DNA of 64,000 bases from Gammaproteobacteria bacterium (GTDB lineage: Bacteria; Pseudomonadota; Gammaproteobacteria; Burkholderiales; Rhodocyclaceae), in contig JAHJHI010000046.1 of NCBI GenBank assembly GCA_018824085.1, positions 62,001 to 126,000 on the forward strand, read 5' to 3'. The notes below the pieces were generated by a model. The model did no database searches. It saw only the letters and a list, made by a program, of their open reading frames with translations, and was not told the DNA's origin. The position numbers were made by a program, and so were the translations under genes. This document shows positions 30,939 through 38,445 of the stretch, piece by piece. Positions within the stretch are counted from its first letter, which is position 1; every line of letters begins with the position of its first letter.

Positions 30939-31682
30939 TCAGCCCGCCTTCGCGCGGCGCATCGCCGCACCCAGCAAACTCAGTCCCGCAAGCATCAGCG
31001 CGTAGGCCTGCGGCTCCGGCACCGGCGCCATCAGCGCACCCACCGCGCTTTCAAACGCAGGCTCGCCCAGACCGTTGTTGAACGCGATGTGAAACGCATC
31101 CGACATCGCGTAGGGGCCGGGCAGCGAACCACCGTTGCCTCTTGACGTGAGTTGCAGCGTGATCAGATACGCCGACGCCACGTCGCGATCAGCGCCCGTG
31201 ATCGAAAAATCGAGATGGGAGTGGATGTCGCCCGCGCCGGACACCTGCGCGATCGCGCCCACCGGATCGGTCACACCGACCGACGAGAACGTGGTGTAGG
31301 TCCCGAGTACGTCAAGAATATTGACCGCCACGGCGGACGAAGCCACCACCCAGGAACTTCCGTTCCACGCCTGCAACGTACCGAGGCCCTGATACCAGAT
31401 CTGCGTACCGCCGGCCAGCGCGCCGTCCCCGGCGACGAAACCCGGATCGTCGGTTACGTAAAGGCCACCGCCGAAGTCCCGGAAGTCGGCTTCGAAAATC
31501 TTGCTGCCGTCGGCCGCGACCTGCGCCTGCCCGTGCGGATCGACATGCAGCACGTCCGAAACCGCCGCCACTTCGATATCTCCTGCGTGCTCCGCCGCGA
31601 ACGACGGTTGCGCCAGCACGCACAACAGCGCGATCGACATCCCGCGGACGGCGCGCAGCCGTCCTTTTGTATTCAACATCAT
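30939..31682 (-). CDS. Exported PEP-CTERM protein A, candidate zinc-limitation protein
   Basis: A 247-residue protein with a signal peptide cleaved after SFA and a C-terminal PEP-CTERM sorting tag: VPEP, a hydrophobic stretch, then RRAKAG. The middle has ADFRDFGGGLYVTDDPGF, the motif DIHSHLDFSI and the end segment AFHIAFNNGLGEPAF. These are shared with protein B at 33966-34805, so the two are paralogues. The HxHxD motif recalls the metal-linked surface-anchored repeat of actinobacterial zinc ABC loci; this is from memory and not tested. An ideal GGAGG lies 8 nt before the ATG at 31682. A Zur-box-like site is in its upstream region. Confidence 0.8.
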   Translation of the reverse strand: MMLNTKGRLRAVRGMSIALLCVLAQPSFAAEHAGDIEVAAVSDVLHVDPHGQAQVAADGSKIFEADFRDFGGGLYVTDDPGFVAGDGALAGGTQIWYQGLGTLQAWNGSSWVVASSAVAVNILDVLGTYTTFSSVGVTDPVGAIAQVSGAGDIHSHLDFSITGADRDVASAYLITLQLTSRGNGGSLPGPYAMSDAFHIAFNNGLGEPAFESAVGALMAPVPEPQAYALMLAGLSLLGAAMRRAKAG

Positions 31683-31778
31683 GTACAGCACCTCCATGAA
31701 GGATTGGAAAGGAACCGGAAACGACCGGGAGCACCCGCACACCGGATACGAAGCAACCGCCCGCTTGCCGCCTGTTAA

Positions 31779-31800
31779 CGATAATACGTTATTATTATCG
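31779..31800. promoter_or_regulatory. Zur-box-like palindrome 1 (protein A / TonB receptor)
   Basis: Arms CGATAATA and TATTATCG (8 bp, perfect) are separated by CGTTAT. The inner TAATACGTTATTATTA matches site 2 at 14 of 16 positions and resembles the published proteobacterial Zur consensus TAATG-TTATAA-CATTA. Confidence 0.7.
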
Positions 31801-31831
31801 AAACAACGCCGCGCTCACCTTTCCCGCCTTC

Positions 31832-33976
31832 ATGTCCGTCGCCAACCGTCGTCTCCGCCACCGCGCGCCGTCTCTGCCATCGTTCCGCCATACGCTGCTG
31901 GCGACGGCGCTGGGCGCCCTGCTTCACCAGGGTCCGGCCGGCGCGCAATCCGCCGAAACGCCGGTGGAGCTCGCACCGGTCGAAGTCGAAGCGTCGCGGC
32001 CCGACGAATCACCGGCCGAGCCGGGCCGGCCACGCACGGTGCTGCGGGACGACGCGCTGCGCGATCGCCGGGGCTCGACCCTCGGTGAAACCATCGGCGA
32101 CGAAGCCGGCGTGCACAACGCCAGCTTCGGCAGCGGCGTCGGCCTTCCGGTCATCCGTGGCCTGAGCGGCGCCCGCGTCAAGGTACTCAGCAACGGCGGC
32201 GGCACGCACGACGCGTCCGCCTTCAGCCCGGACCACGCGTCGACCGCCGACACGACGCTGGCCGACAGCGTGCGCATCCTGCGTGGCCCCGCGACGATCC
32301 GCTACGGCGGCGGCGCCATCGGCGGCGTGGTCGACGTCGACGACGGCCGCATCCCGACGCGCATTCCGGCACGCCCGTTCAGCGGCATGCTGGACACCCG
32401 CTACAACCGCAACGGTGCGGGTCGCGTGACTGCGTTGCGGCTCGACGGCGGCAACGCGCGGCTCGCCGTGCACGCCAGCGCGTCGAGCCACAGCCGCAGC
32501 GACAGTCACATTGCAGGCTGCGCCGTCGATGACGCCGCCGTGTTCGCGCAATTCGGGCAGATCAACGCGCGCAACAGCTGCGGTCGCCTCTACAACAGCG
32601 ACGCTCGCGGCGCGGCCGGCACGCTGGGCGGCAACCTGTTCCTCGACACGCTGGCCATCGGCGTCGCAATCAACGAAAGCTCAAGTCGCTACGGTATCCC
32701 GCCGGCGCCGGGCCACAGCCACGGCGGCGATGACCGCGTGCGCATCGACATGGACAATCGCCGGGTCGACACCCGCGTCGAATGGCTGGGCGAGGGCTGG
32801 CTGCAGGCCCTGCGCTACACCGGTGCGCACGTTGCATACCGGCACGACGAAATCGAACATGGCGCGGTCGCCACCACCTTCCGCAACGACGCCGTCGAAC
32901 AGCGACTCGAAGCGGAGCACCGCGTCGGCACGCACCTGAGCGGCACCGTCGGCGCACACGCGGTGCGGCGCGACTTTTCGGCACTCGGCGTCGAATCCTT
33001 CGTCCCGCTGACCGCGCTCGACAGCGCCGCGCTCTATGCGACACAGCGCATCGAGTGGTCCGCCTTCAGCCTTGAACTGGGGTGGCGCGCCGAGCGCACG
33101 CGCATGCGCGCGGCCGAACACCGGACCGTGCTCGGCGCCGACATCGTGTATCCGGCGCGCACACTGCACACCGGCAGCCGTTCGGCGGCGCTGTCCTGGC
33201 AGGCAACCCGCGCACTGAAGATCAGCCTGACCCGCTCGCATGCCGAACGTCCGCCCGAAATACACGAGCTGTATTCGACCGGCCCCCATCTGTCGACGCG
33301 CACCTTCGACATCGGAAAGCCCGATCTCGCGACCGAAACCATGCGTGGCACGGACTTCTCCGTCGAATACGAGAACGACGCCGTGCGCGCCACCGTCACG
33401 CAATTCAGCAACGACATCGAGGGCTACATCCACCAGCGCACCTTGCCGCTGTTTTTCGACACCGATTCACAACAGATCATCTTCGCCTGCGTGCGCCTGG
33501 AGGAGTGCCTGCCCATCGTGCAATACGCACAGGGTGACGCGCGCATGCATGGCTACGAAGCGGAGCTTGCGCTGAAGTGGCGCACGAGCCGCGCGGGCGA
33601 CGTCGAATGGAGCGTGTTCGCCGACGAAGTCAGCGGACGGCTGACGCAACTGCGCGAAGACATCCCGCGCCTGCCCGCCGCGCGCCTCGGCACGCAGTTG
33701 TCATTCAGCACGCCGGCGTGGAACGGGCGCGTGCGCGTGACGCGCCACGCCGACCAGAACCGCCCCGGCGCCAACGAAACACCGACCGCCGGCCACACGC
33801 GCGTGGATGCCAACCTGACGCACCGGCGCACGCTCGGCGCGACGCGCACGCTGACGCTGTATCTGCGTGCACGCAACCTGCTCGACGCTCACGCGCGCAA
33901 CGCGACCTCCTTCCTGCGCACCTTCTCGCCCGAGCCCGGACGCAGTGTGGAGGCTGGCGTGAGCCTCACGTTCTGA
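31832..33976 (+). CDS. znuD: ZnuD-like TonB-dependent outer-membrane receptor
   Basis: A 714-residue receptor with a signal peptide, a TonB-box-like VELAPVEVEA, a plug domain (about 78-180; VIRGLSGARVKVL, SVRILRGPATIRYGGGAIGG) and a 22-strand-type barrel ending in Phe. Features shared with ZnuD-type zinc receptors are the THDASAFSPDHAS plug segment, an external loop with Cys230 and Cys250, and the histidine cluster PGHSHGGDD (His295, His297). No good ribosome site is visible before the ATG. Zinc as substrate is inferred from Zur and the binding-site-like histidines. It overlaps the convergent protein B gene by 11 nt. Confidence 0.82.
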   Translation: MSVANRRLRHRAPSLPSFRHTLLATALGALLHQGPAGAQSAETPVELAPVEVEASRPDESPAEPGRPRTVLRDDALRDRRGSTLGETIGDEAGVHNASFGSGVGLPVIRGLSGARVKVLSNGGGTHDASAFSPDHASTADTTLADSVRILRGPATIRYGGGAIGGVVDVDDGRIPTRIPARPFSGMLDTRYNRNGAGRVTALRLDGGNARLAVHASASSHSRSDSHIAGCAVDDAAVFAQFGQINARNSCGRLYNSDARGAAGTLGGNLFLDTLAIGVAINESSSRYGIPPAPGHSHGGDDRVRIDMDNRRVDTRVEWLGEGWLQALRYTGAHVAYRHDEIEHGAVATTFRNDAVEQRLEAEHRVGTHLSGTVGAHAVRRDFSALGVESFVPLTALDSAALYATQRIEWSAFSLELGWRAERTRMRAAEHRTVLGADIVYPARTLHTGSRSAALSWQATRALKISLTRSHAERPPEIHELYSTGPHLSTRTFDIGKPDLATETMRGTDFSVEYENDAVRATVTQFSNDIEGYIHQRTLPLFFDTDSQQIIFACVRLEECLPIVQYAQGDARMHGYEAELALKWRTSRAGDVEWSVFADEVSGRLTQLREDIPRLPAARLGTQLSFSTPAWNGRVRVTRHADQNRPGANETPTAGHTRVDANLTHRRTLGATRTLTLYLRARNLLDAHARNATSFLRTFSPEPGRSVEAGVSLTF

Positions 33977-34805
33977 CGCGCCGCGCCAGCGCGCCCACCA
34001 TGAGCAGGCCCAGCGCCAGCATGCCGGCGGCCGGCGCCTCGGGCACCGGCGCCGTCACGCGCGACAGGAACGCAGCGTCGTACTGCGCCGGGGACAGGCC
34101 GTAGTTGAACAGCACGTGAAACGGCTCCGAGTCGACGTACACGCCGCGCCCGCCGATCGCCCGGTCATCCGTCAGCTGCAGCGTGAGCAGATAGGCGCCC
34201 GGCGTGCTGCCTTCGAAGAACCAGTCGAGGTGGGCATGAAAGCCGCCGTTGGCGTTCGCATCGTCGATGGTGGCCATCGCCGGGCCGCTCACGCCACTGC
34301 CCGAGAACAGTGTGCCGTTCTGGTAATAGGCGATGTCGGCCGCCGCATTTGGCGCAAGCAGCGGATTGATGAGGTACTGCAGATAGGCATTGGACACGGC
34401 CGGCGGCACCGCGCCATAGAGACGGATGCCGACGCCTGCCGCGGCGTCGCTCCATGTTCCGCTGAGCGGATTCCACTGCTGCAACGTGCCGAGCGCCCGG
34501 AAGCCGATGTAGTCCTTCGCGCCACCGGCGCCGGACAGCGTGCCGGCGAAGGCCTGGAAGCCCGGATCGTCAGTGGCTTTCGGCCCCCCTTCGAAGTCAC
34601 CGAAATCGGCCGGGAACACGGCGTATCCGGTCACCGCGTCGAGCGGCAGCGTACTGAACGGCAAGTCACCGTAGACGCCGGTGGTGATGCGGCTGCCGGC
34701 GACCGGCCCGTGGTCGAGGCCGATCTCGACATCGAAGTGGATGGCATGGGCCGCCGACGCATACAGCGACAGGGCGACGAAGCTTGCGCGGATGGTTGCA
34801 TTCAT
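33966..34805 (-). CDS. Exported PEP-CTERM-like protein B, paralogue of protein A
   Basis: A 279-residue protein with a signal peptide (MNATIRASFVALSLYASAAHA). It has the same order of landmarks as protein A: ADFGDFEGGPKATDDPGF, FHAHLDWFFEGSTPGAYLLTL and EPFHVLFNYGLSPAQYD. The C-terminal tag reads VPEAPAAGML followed by a hydrophobic helix and RRVRT, so the canonical PEP is PEA here. The ATG at 34805 has GGAG 7 nt upstream. Two Zur-box-like sites lie in its divergent promoter. The function is unknown; metal binding or surface presentation is inferred from context. Confidence 0.78.
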   Translation of the reverse strand: MNATIRASFVALSLYASAAHAIHFDVEIGLDHGPVAGSRITTGVYGDLPFSTLPLDAVTGYAVFPADFGDFEGGPKATDDPGFQAFAGTLSGAGGAKDYIGFRALGTLQQWNPLSGTWSDAAAGVGIRLYGAVPPAVSNAYLQYLINPLLAPNAAADIAYYQNGTLFSGSGVSGPAMATIDDANANGGFHAHLDWFFEGSTPGAYLLTLQLTDDRAIGGRGVYVDSEPFHVLFNYGLSPAQYDAAFLSRVTAPVPEAPAAGMLALGLLMVGALARRVRT

Positions 34806-34831
34806 GAAGATCTCCGTTGGGGTGGCTTTGC

Positions 34832-34847
34832 TAATGATAACGCATTA
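34832..34847. promoter_or_regulatory. Zur-box-like palindrome 2 (protein B / protein C)
   Basis: On the minus strand it reads TAATGCGTTATCATTA, differing from site 1 by a compensated A/T to G/C pair. It lies between the divergent PEP-CTERM genes, 27 nt from the start codon of protein B. Confidence 0.7.
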
Positions 34848-34877
34848 CCGTTTACATCAAAACAGAACACCTCTATA

Positions 34878-34895
34878 TTGATACTTCGTTATCAA
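34878..34895. promoter_or_regulatory. Zur-box-like palindrome 3 (protein C operon)
   Basis: TTGATA-CTTCGT-TATCAA has 6-bp perfect arms around a 6-nt centre. It matches the site 1/2 core at 12 of 16 positions and shares CGTTAT. It lies 35 nt before the ATG of protein C. Confidence 0.6.
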
Positions 34896-34929
34896 CAACA
34901 GGCTCACGCCTCCACCGGAGTGATTCACC

Positions 34930-35790
34930 ATGATCCATCCCCGCCCCCTCCTGCTCGCGCTGCTGCTGGGCACCACCGCCGGTTCCGCCCTTGCATCGGA
35001 GCCGATCCGAGGCGCTGAAGGCATCGGCTTCTATATCGGCATCGATTCGCTCGAAACACTGTCGAGCGGCACCTACGCCGGTCTCGACAATCCGAACTAC
35101 GGTCGCCTCACGCTGCTGTTCGACCACGGCAACCACTTTCACAGCATCGGTGCGTACAGCCTTGTCGGCACCGCTGACGCACCGGTCGTCAACGGTACGA
35201 ACGCGAACAACCGCATCCCGGAGCTTTACGCGCGCATCGACCCGCTGCCGGGCGCCCTCACGCTGACGCCGGGCAGCGGTGACTTCGCCGGCCAGCTCGT
35301 CAGCGGCGTGCTGGACTCGTCCGCCGCGCATCACGAATACAGCTACCTCGGCATGTCCTCCATCCAGACGCTCGCCGACGCCGCACCCGGCAGTGCGCAA
35401 GCCGTGCTGTACGGAAGCAGCAGCGGTCGCTGGAGCAGCGCGCTCGACGGCGTGCAGGTCGCCCTCAAGCTCGAATACATCACCCCCGGCCTGAAGGTGG
35501 CGGCCAACGGTGACGCCGACCTGTTCGACGAAAGCAATCTGTTCCTGCTGGGCGCCGGCAACACCTTCGACTTCCTGCCCACCTTCTACACCGATGCCGG
35601 CAGCGCGCCCGGCACCTACAGCGTGCAGTTTTCGCTGGTGAATCTCGGCAGCAACCTGTCCGTGCGGGACGGCGGCACCTTCCACTACGACTTCGCCGTC
35701 GCGGCGCCGGTCCCCGAGCCCGGCAGCTGGGCCATGCTGCTCGGCGGCCTGCTCATGGTCGGACTCACCGCGTCGCGTCGCGCACGCTGA
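34930..35790 (+). CDS. Exported PEP-CTERM protein C (all3515-like, Zur-repressed family candidate)
   Basis: A 286-residue protein with a signal peptide cleaved after SALA and a canonical PEP-CTERM tag (VPEPGSWAMLLGGLLMVGL, then RRAR). The body (FYIGIDSLETLSSGTYAGL, NPNYGRLTLLFDHGNHFHSIGAYS, NNRIPELYARIDP) is unlike A and B. From memory it resembles the Zur-repressed all3515 PEP-CTERM family named after an Anabaena gene. The HGNHFHS cluster could bind metal. It is first gene of a likely operon with the DUF1826 and COG0523 genes (gaps of 39 and 19 nt). Confidence 0.8.
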   Translation: MIHPRPLLLALLLGTTAGSALASEPIRGAEGIGFYIGIDSLETLSSGTYAGLDNPNYGRLTLLFDHGNHFHSIGAYSLVGTADAPVVNGTNANNRIPELYARIDPLPGALTLTPGSGDFAGQLVSGVLDSSAAHHEYSYLGMSSIQTLADAAPGSAQAVLYGSSSGRWSSALDGVQVALKLEYITPGLKVAANGDADLFDESNLFLLGAGNTFDFLPTFYTDAGSAPGTYSVQFSLVNLGSNLSVRDGGTFHYDFAVAAPVPEPGSWAMLLGGLLMVGLTASRRAR

Positions 35791-35829
35791 CGAGGAGCGC
35801 GGGCGACTGAGGCCGGTCGTCCGCATCAC

Positions 35830-36471
35830 ATGAATTCACGCCTTGACCCTGCCAGCCATGTGTCGTCGCTGCCGCTGGCCGGCAGCACCGGCGACGTCGC
35901 CGAACTGGCCCGCATCTTCCAGCCCGACTGCCACCTGATGTGCCTGCGCCGGCAGGTACCGCCCGACCTGGCCGGCTTCCTGCATGCCGCTTTCGCGAGC
36001 GGCGCCCTGCGCAGCGGAAGGCGGGCGGTGATCGACGCCGGTGCCGCGCTGCCGCCGGACATGCTGCCCGATCTGCCCGGCCGCGATGCCGTGCACGAAG
36101 ACGTGAGCCGGCTGTCCGGACTGCTCGCCGACCTGACCGGTTGCCCGCGCGCCGGCGTTCGCATCGAAGTCCTGGATCGCGCCATGTGCCCGCGCTGGCA
36201 CGTCGACCAGGTCGGACTGCGGCTGCTCACGACATGGATCGGTCCCGCCACCGAGTGGCTGGCCGAACACTGCGCAGACCGCAGGCTGCTCGGCAGCGAC
36301 GCAGTGATGGCCGATGCAAGCGGCATCGGACGCGCCGGCACAGGCGATGTCGTGCTGATGAAGGGCGAGCGCTGGCCCGGCAACGCCGGGCGCGGCGTCA
36401 TCCACCGCTCGCCTGCCCTTTCAACCCCGCACCGCGTGCGCATCGTGGCCGCCATCGATGCCGTGTGGTGA
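35830..36471 (+). CDS. DUF1826 protein with HxD...H...R pattern
   Basis: A 213-residue cytoplasmic protein of the uncharacterised DUF1826 family. It has Cys120-Pro-Arg-Trp-His124-Val-Asp126, then His192 in [10 protein letters not shown] and Arg202/Arg204 ten to twelve residues on. That order and spacing is the iron/2-oxoglutarate dioxygenase signature (HxD, distal His, Arg). It lies between a PEP-CTERM gene and a zinc GTPase under likely Zur control; COG0523 genes of the zinc group often have this neighbour. Enzyme activity is inference from residues only. Confidence 0.7.
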   Translation: MNSRLDPASHVSSLPLAGSTGDVAELARIFQPDCHLMCLRRQVPPDLAGFLHAAFASGALRSGRRAVIDAGAALPPDMLPDLPGRDAVHEDVSRLSGLLADLTGCPRAGVRIEVLDRAMCPRWHVDQVGLRLLTTWIGPATEWLAEHCADRRLLGSDAVMADASGIGRAGTGDVVLMKGERWPGNAGRGVIHRSPALSTPHRVRIVAAIDAVW

Positions 36472-36490
36472 ACACCGACGGATTCCCCTC

Positions 36491-37744
36491 ATGACCCACC
36501 GCCTCCCCGTCACCGTGCTGTCCGGCTTTCTCGGCGCCGGCAAGACGACACTGCTGAACCACATCCTGTCCAATGCCGAAGGCCGTCGCGTGGCGGTCAT
36601 CGTCAACGACATGTCGGAGGTCAACATCGACGCGCAACGGGTCGCCGACCAGGGCGCACTCACCCGCACCGACGCTCGCATGGTCGAAATGTCCAATGGC
36701 TGCATCTGCTGCACCTTGCGGGAAGACCTTCTGATCGAGGTGTCGCGCCTCGCGCGCGAAGGCCGCTTCGACTATCTCGTCATCGAATCGACCGGCATAT
36801 CGGAGCCGCTGCCGGTGGCCGAAACCTTCACCTTCGAGGACGAAGCCGGCGCCAGCCTGTCAGCCGTGGCCCGGCTCGACACCATGGTGACCGTCGTCGA
36901 CGCCTTCAATTTCCTGCGCGACTACTCGGGCACCGACGCGCTCGCCGCGCGTGGCGAATCGATGGGCGAAGAAGACAGCCGCACCGTGGTGGACCTGCTG
37001 GTCGACCAGATCGAATTCGCCGACGTCATCGTGCTCAACAAGTGTGATCTCGCGACCGCCCCGGAACTCGCCCGTCTGCAGGCCATCCTGCGCGCACTGA
37101 ACCCGCGCGCCGACATCGTGCAGGCAAGCGAAGGACGCGTGCCGCTCGCGCGCATCCTCGACACCGGGCGCTTCGACTTCGACGCGGCGGCCGAAGCACC
37201 GGGCTGGCTGCAGGAAATGCGCGGCACACACGTTCCCGAATCGGACACCTACGGCATCCGCAGCTTTTCGTGGAGCGCCCGTCGCCCGCTGCACCCCCAG
37301 CGCTTTCGCAACCTGATCGACCTGGAATGGCCGGGCGTCATCCGCAGCAAGGGCTATTTCTGGCTGGCCAGCCGCATGGACGTCGCCGGCGAATGGGCAC
37401 AGGCCGGCGCGATCTGCCGCAGTCAGGCCGCAGGGCTGTGGTGGGCTGCGGTCGACCGCGCGCACTGGCCGACCGACCCTGACGCCATGAAGCAGATCCA
37501 CGCCCGCTGGCAGGCGCCGTTCGGCGACCGCCGTCAGGAACTCGTGTTCATCGGCATGGACATGGACGAAGCATGGCTGCGCAGCCAGCTCGGCGCCTGT
37601 CTGCTCGATGACGACGAGATGGCGCTCGGCGAGGCGGCGTGGTCGCGCTTCGCCGACCCGTTCGACGTCTGGACGAAAGTGTCCGACGAGGCAGACGAAC
37701 ACGAGGAAGAAGGCGCAGGCGAGGAAGCGCCCGAAGCCGTCTGA
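36491..37744 (+). CDS. zigA: COG0523 zinc GTPase, ZigA-type metallochaperone
   Basis: A 417-residue G3E GTPase. It has Walker [10 protein letters not shown] (12-20), the metal-binding CxCC (Cys71, Cys73, Cys74 in [11 protein letters not shown]), ESTGISEP, and NKCD for guanine. The C-terminal CobW domain is at about 255-400, and the protein ends in an acidic tail. ZigA/ZNG1-type members deliver zinc to apo-enzymes in zinc shortage. It is the last gene of the protein C operon and convergent with the two-component regulator. Confidence 0.88.
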   Translation: MTHRLPVTVLSGFLGAGKTTLLNHILSNAEGRRVAVIVNDMSEVNIDAQRVADQGALTRTDARMVEMSNGCICCTLREDLLIEVSRLAREGRFDYLVIESTGISEPLPVAETFTFEDEAGASLSAVARLDTMVTVVDAFNFLRDYSGTDALAARGESMGEEDSRTVVDLLVDQIEFADVIVLNKCDLATAPELARLQAILRALNPRADIVQASEGRVPLARILDTGRFDFDAAAEAPGWLQEMRGTHVPESDTYGIRSFSWSARRPLHPQRFRNLIDLEWPGVIRSKGYFWLASRMDVAGEWAQAGAICRSQAAGLWWAAVDRAHWPTDPDAMKQIHARWQAPFGDRRQELVFIGMDMDEAWLRSQLGACLLDDDEMALGEAAWSRFADPFDVWTKVSDEADEHEEEGAGEEAPEAV

Positions 37745-37752
37745 ACGACGCG

Positions 37753-38445
37753 TCAGCGGCGCGGCGTGTCGGTCGTCTCCAGACCGATGCGCCGCTCGGT
37801 CACCCAGGGCACCAGCCCCACTTCCGACGCCAGCTTCACCAGTTCGATGTCCGAATTCACGTCCAGCTTGCGGCGCGCCGTACTGAGCTTGTTGGCCACC
37901 GTCTTCGGACTGAGGTTGAGCTGTTCCGCGATGCGCTCAATCGAATGGCCGGACACCAGCAGGCGGCACATTTCGAATTCACGCGGCGTCAGATAACCGA
38001 ACAGCTTGGACTCCGGCAGGTAATGCGAGAACGCGACGCTCTCGGCCACTTGCCGGCTCAGTACGCGTTTGCCGCGCGCGATCGACTGGACGCCGTCGAC
38101 CAGCGCATCGGCCGGACTGTCCTTCGTCAGCACGCCCATCGCGCCGGCGTCCAGCGCCTGCTGCACCACGGTCGGGTGCGAACACATGGTGAACATCAGC
38201 ACGCGCGCCTGTTCGTCAAACGCCACGATGCGGCGCGTCGCCTCGATGCCGCTCGAACCCGGCAGCATGATGTCCATCACCACGACATCCGGCCGGTGCT
38301 TGCGGTATGCGGCATACGCGTCATCCGCACTCCCCGCCTCGGCGACCACGGCGAGCGCTTCGTTCATTTCGAGCAGCGTGCGGTATCCGGTGCGTACCAC
38401 CTCGTGATCGTCGACGAGAAGGATGCGTGTCTGGCGTACGTTCAT
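37753..38445 (-). CDS. LuxR-type response regulator beside the mxa operon
   Basis: A 230-residue NarL/FixJ-type regulator. The receiver has the acidic pocket DDHE and phospho-acceptor Asp in VVVMDIMLPG. The C-terminal helix-turn-helix is LTPREFEMCRLLVSGHSIERIAEQLNLSPKTVANKL. It overlaps the sensor kinase by 4 nt. Divergent position to mxaF matches MxaX of Paracoccus and recalls MxaB of Methylobacterium, regulators needed for methanol dehydrogenase expression, so control of mxaF is likely. Confidence 0.88.
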   Translation of the reverse strand: MNVRQTRILLVDDHEVVRTGYRTLLEMNEALAVVAEAGSADDAYAAYRKHRPDVVVMDIMLPGSSGIEATRRIVAFDEQARVLMFTMCSHPTVVQQALDAGAMGVLTKDSPADALVDGVQSIARGKRVLSRQVAESVAFSHYLPESKLFGYLTPREFEMCRLLVSGHSIERIAEQLNLSPKTVANKLSTARRKLDVNSDIELVKLASEVGLVPWVTERRIGLETTDTPRR

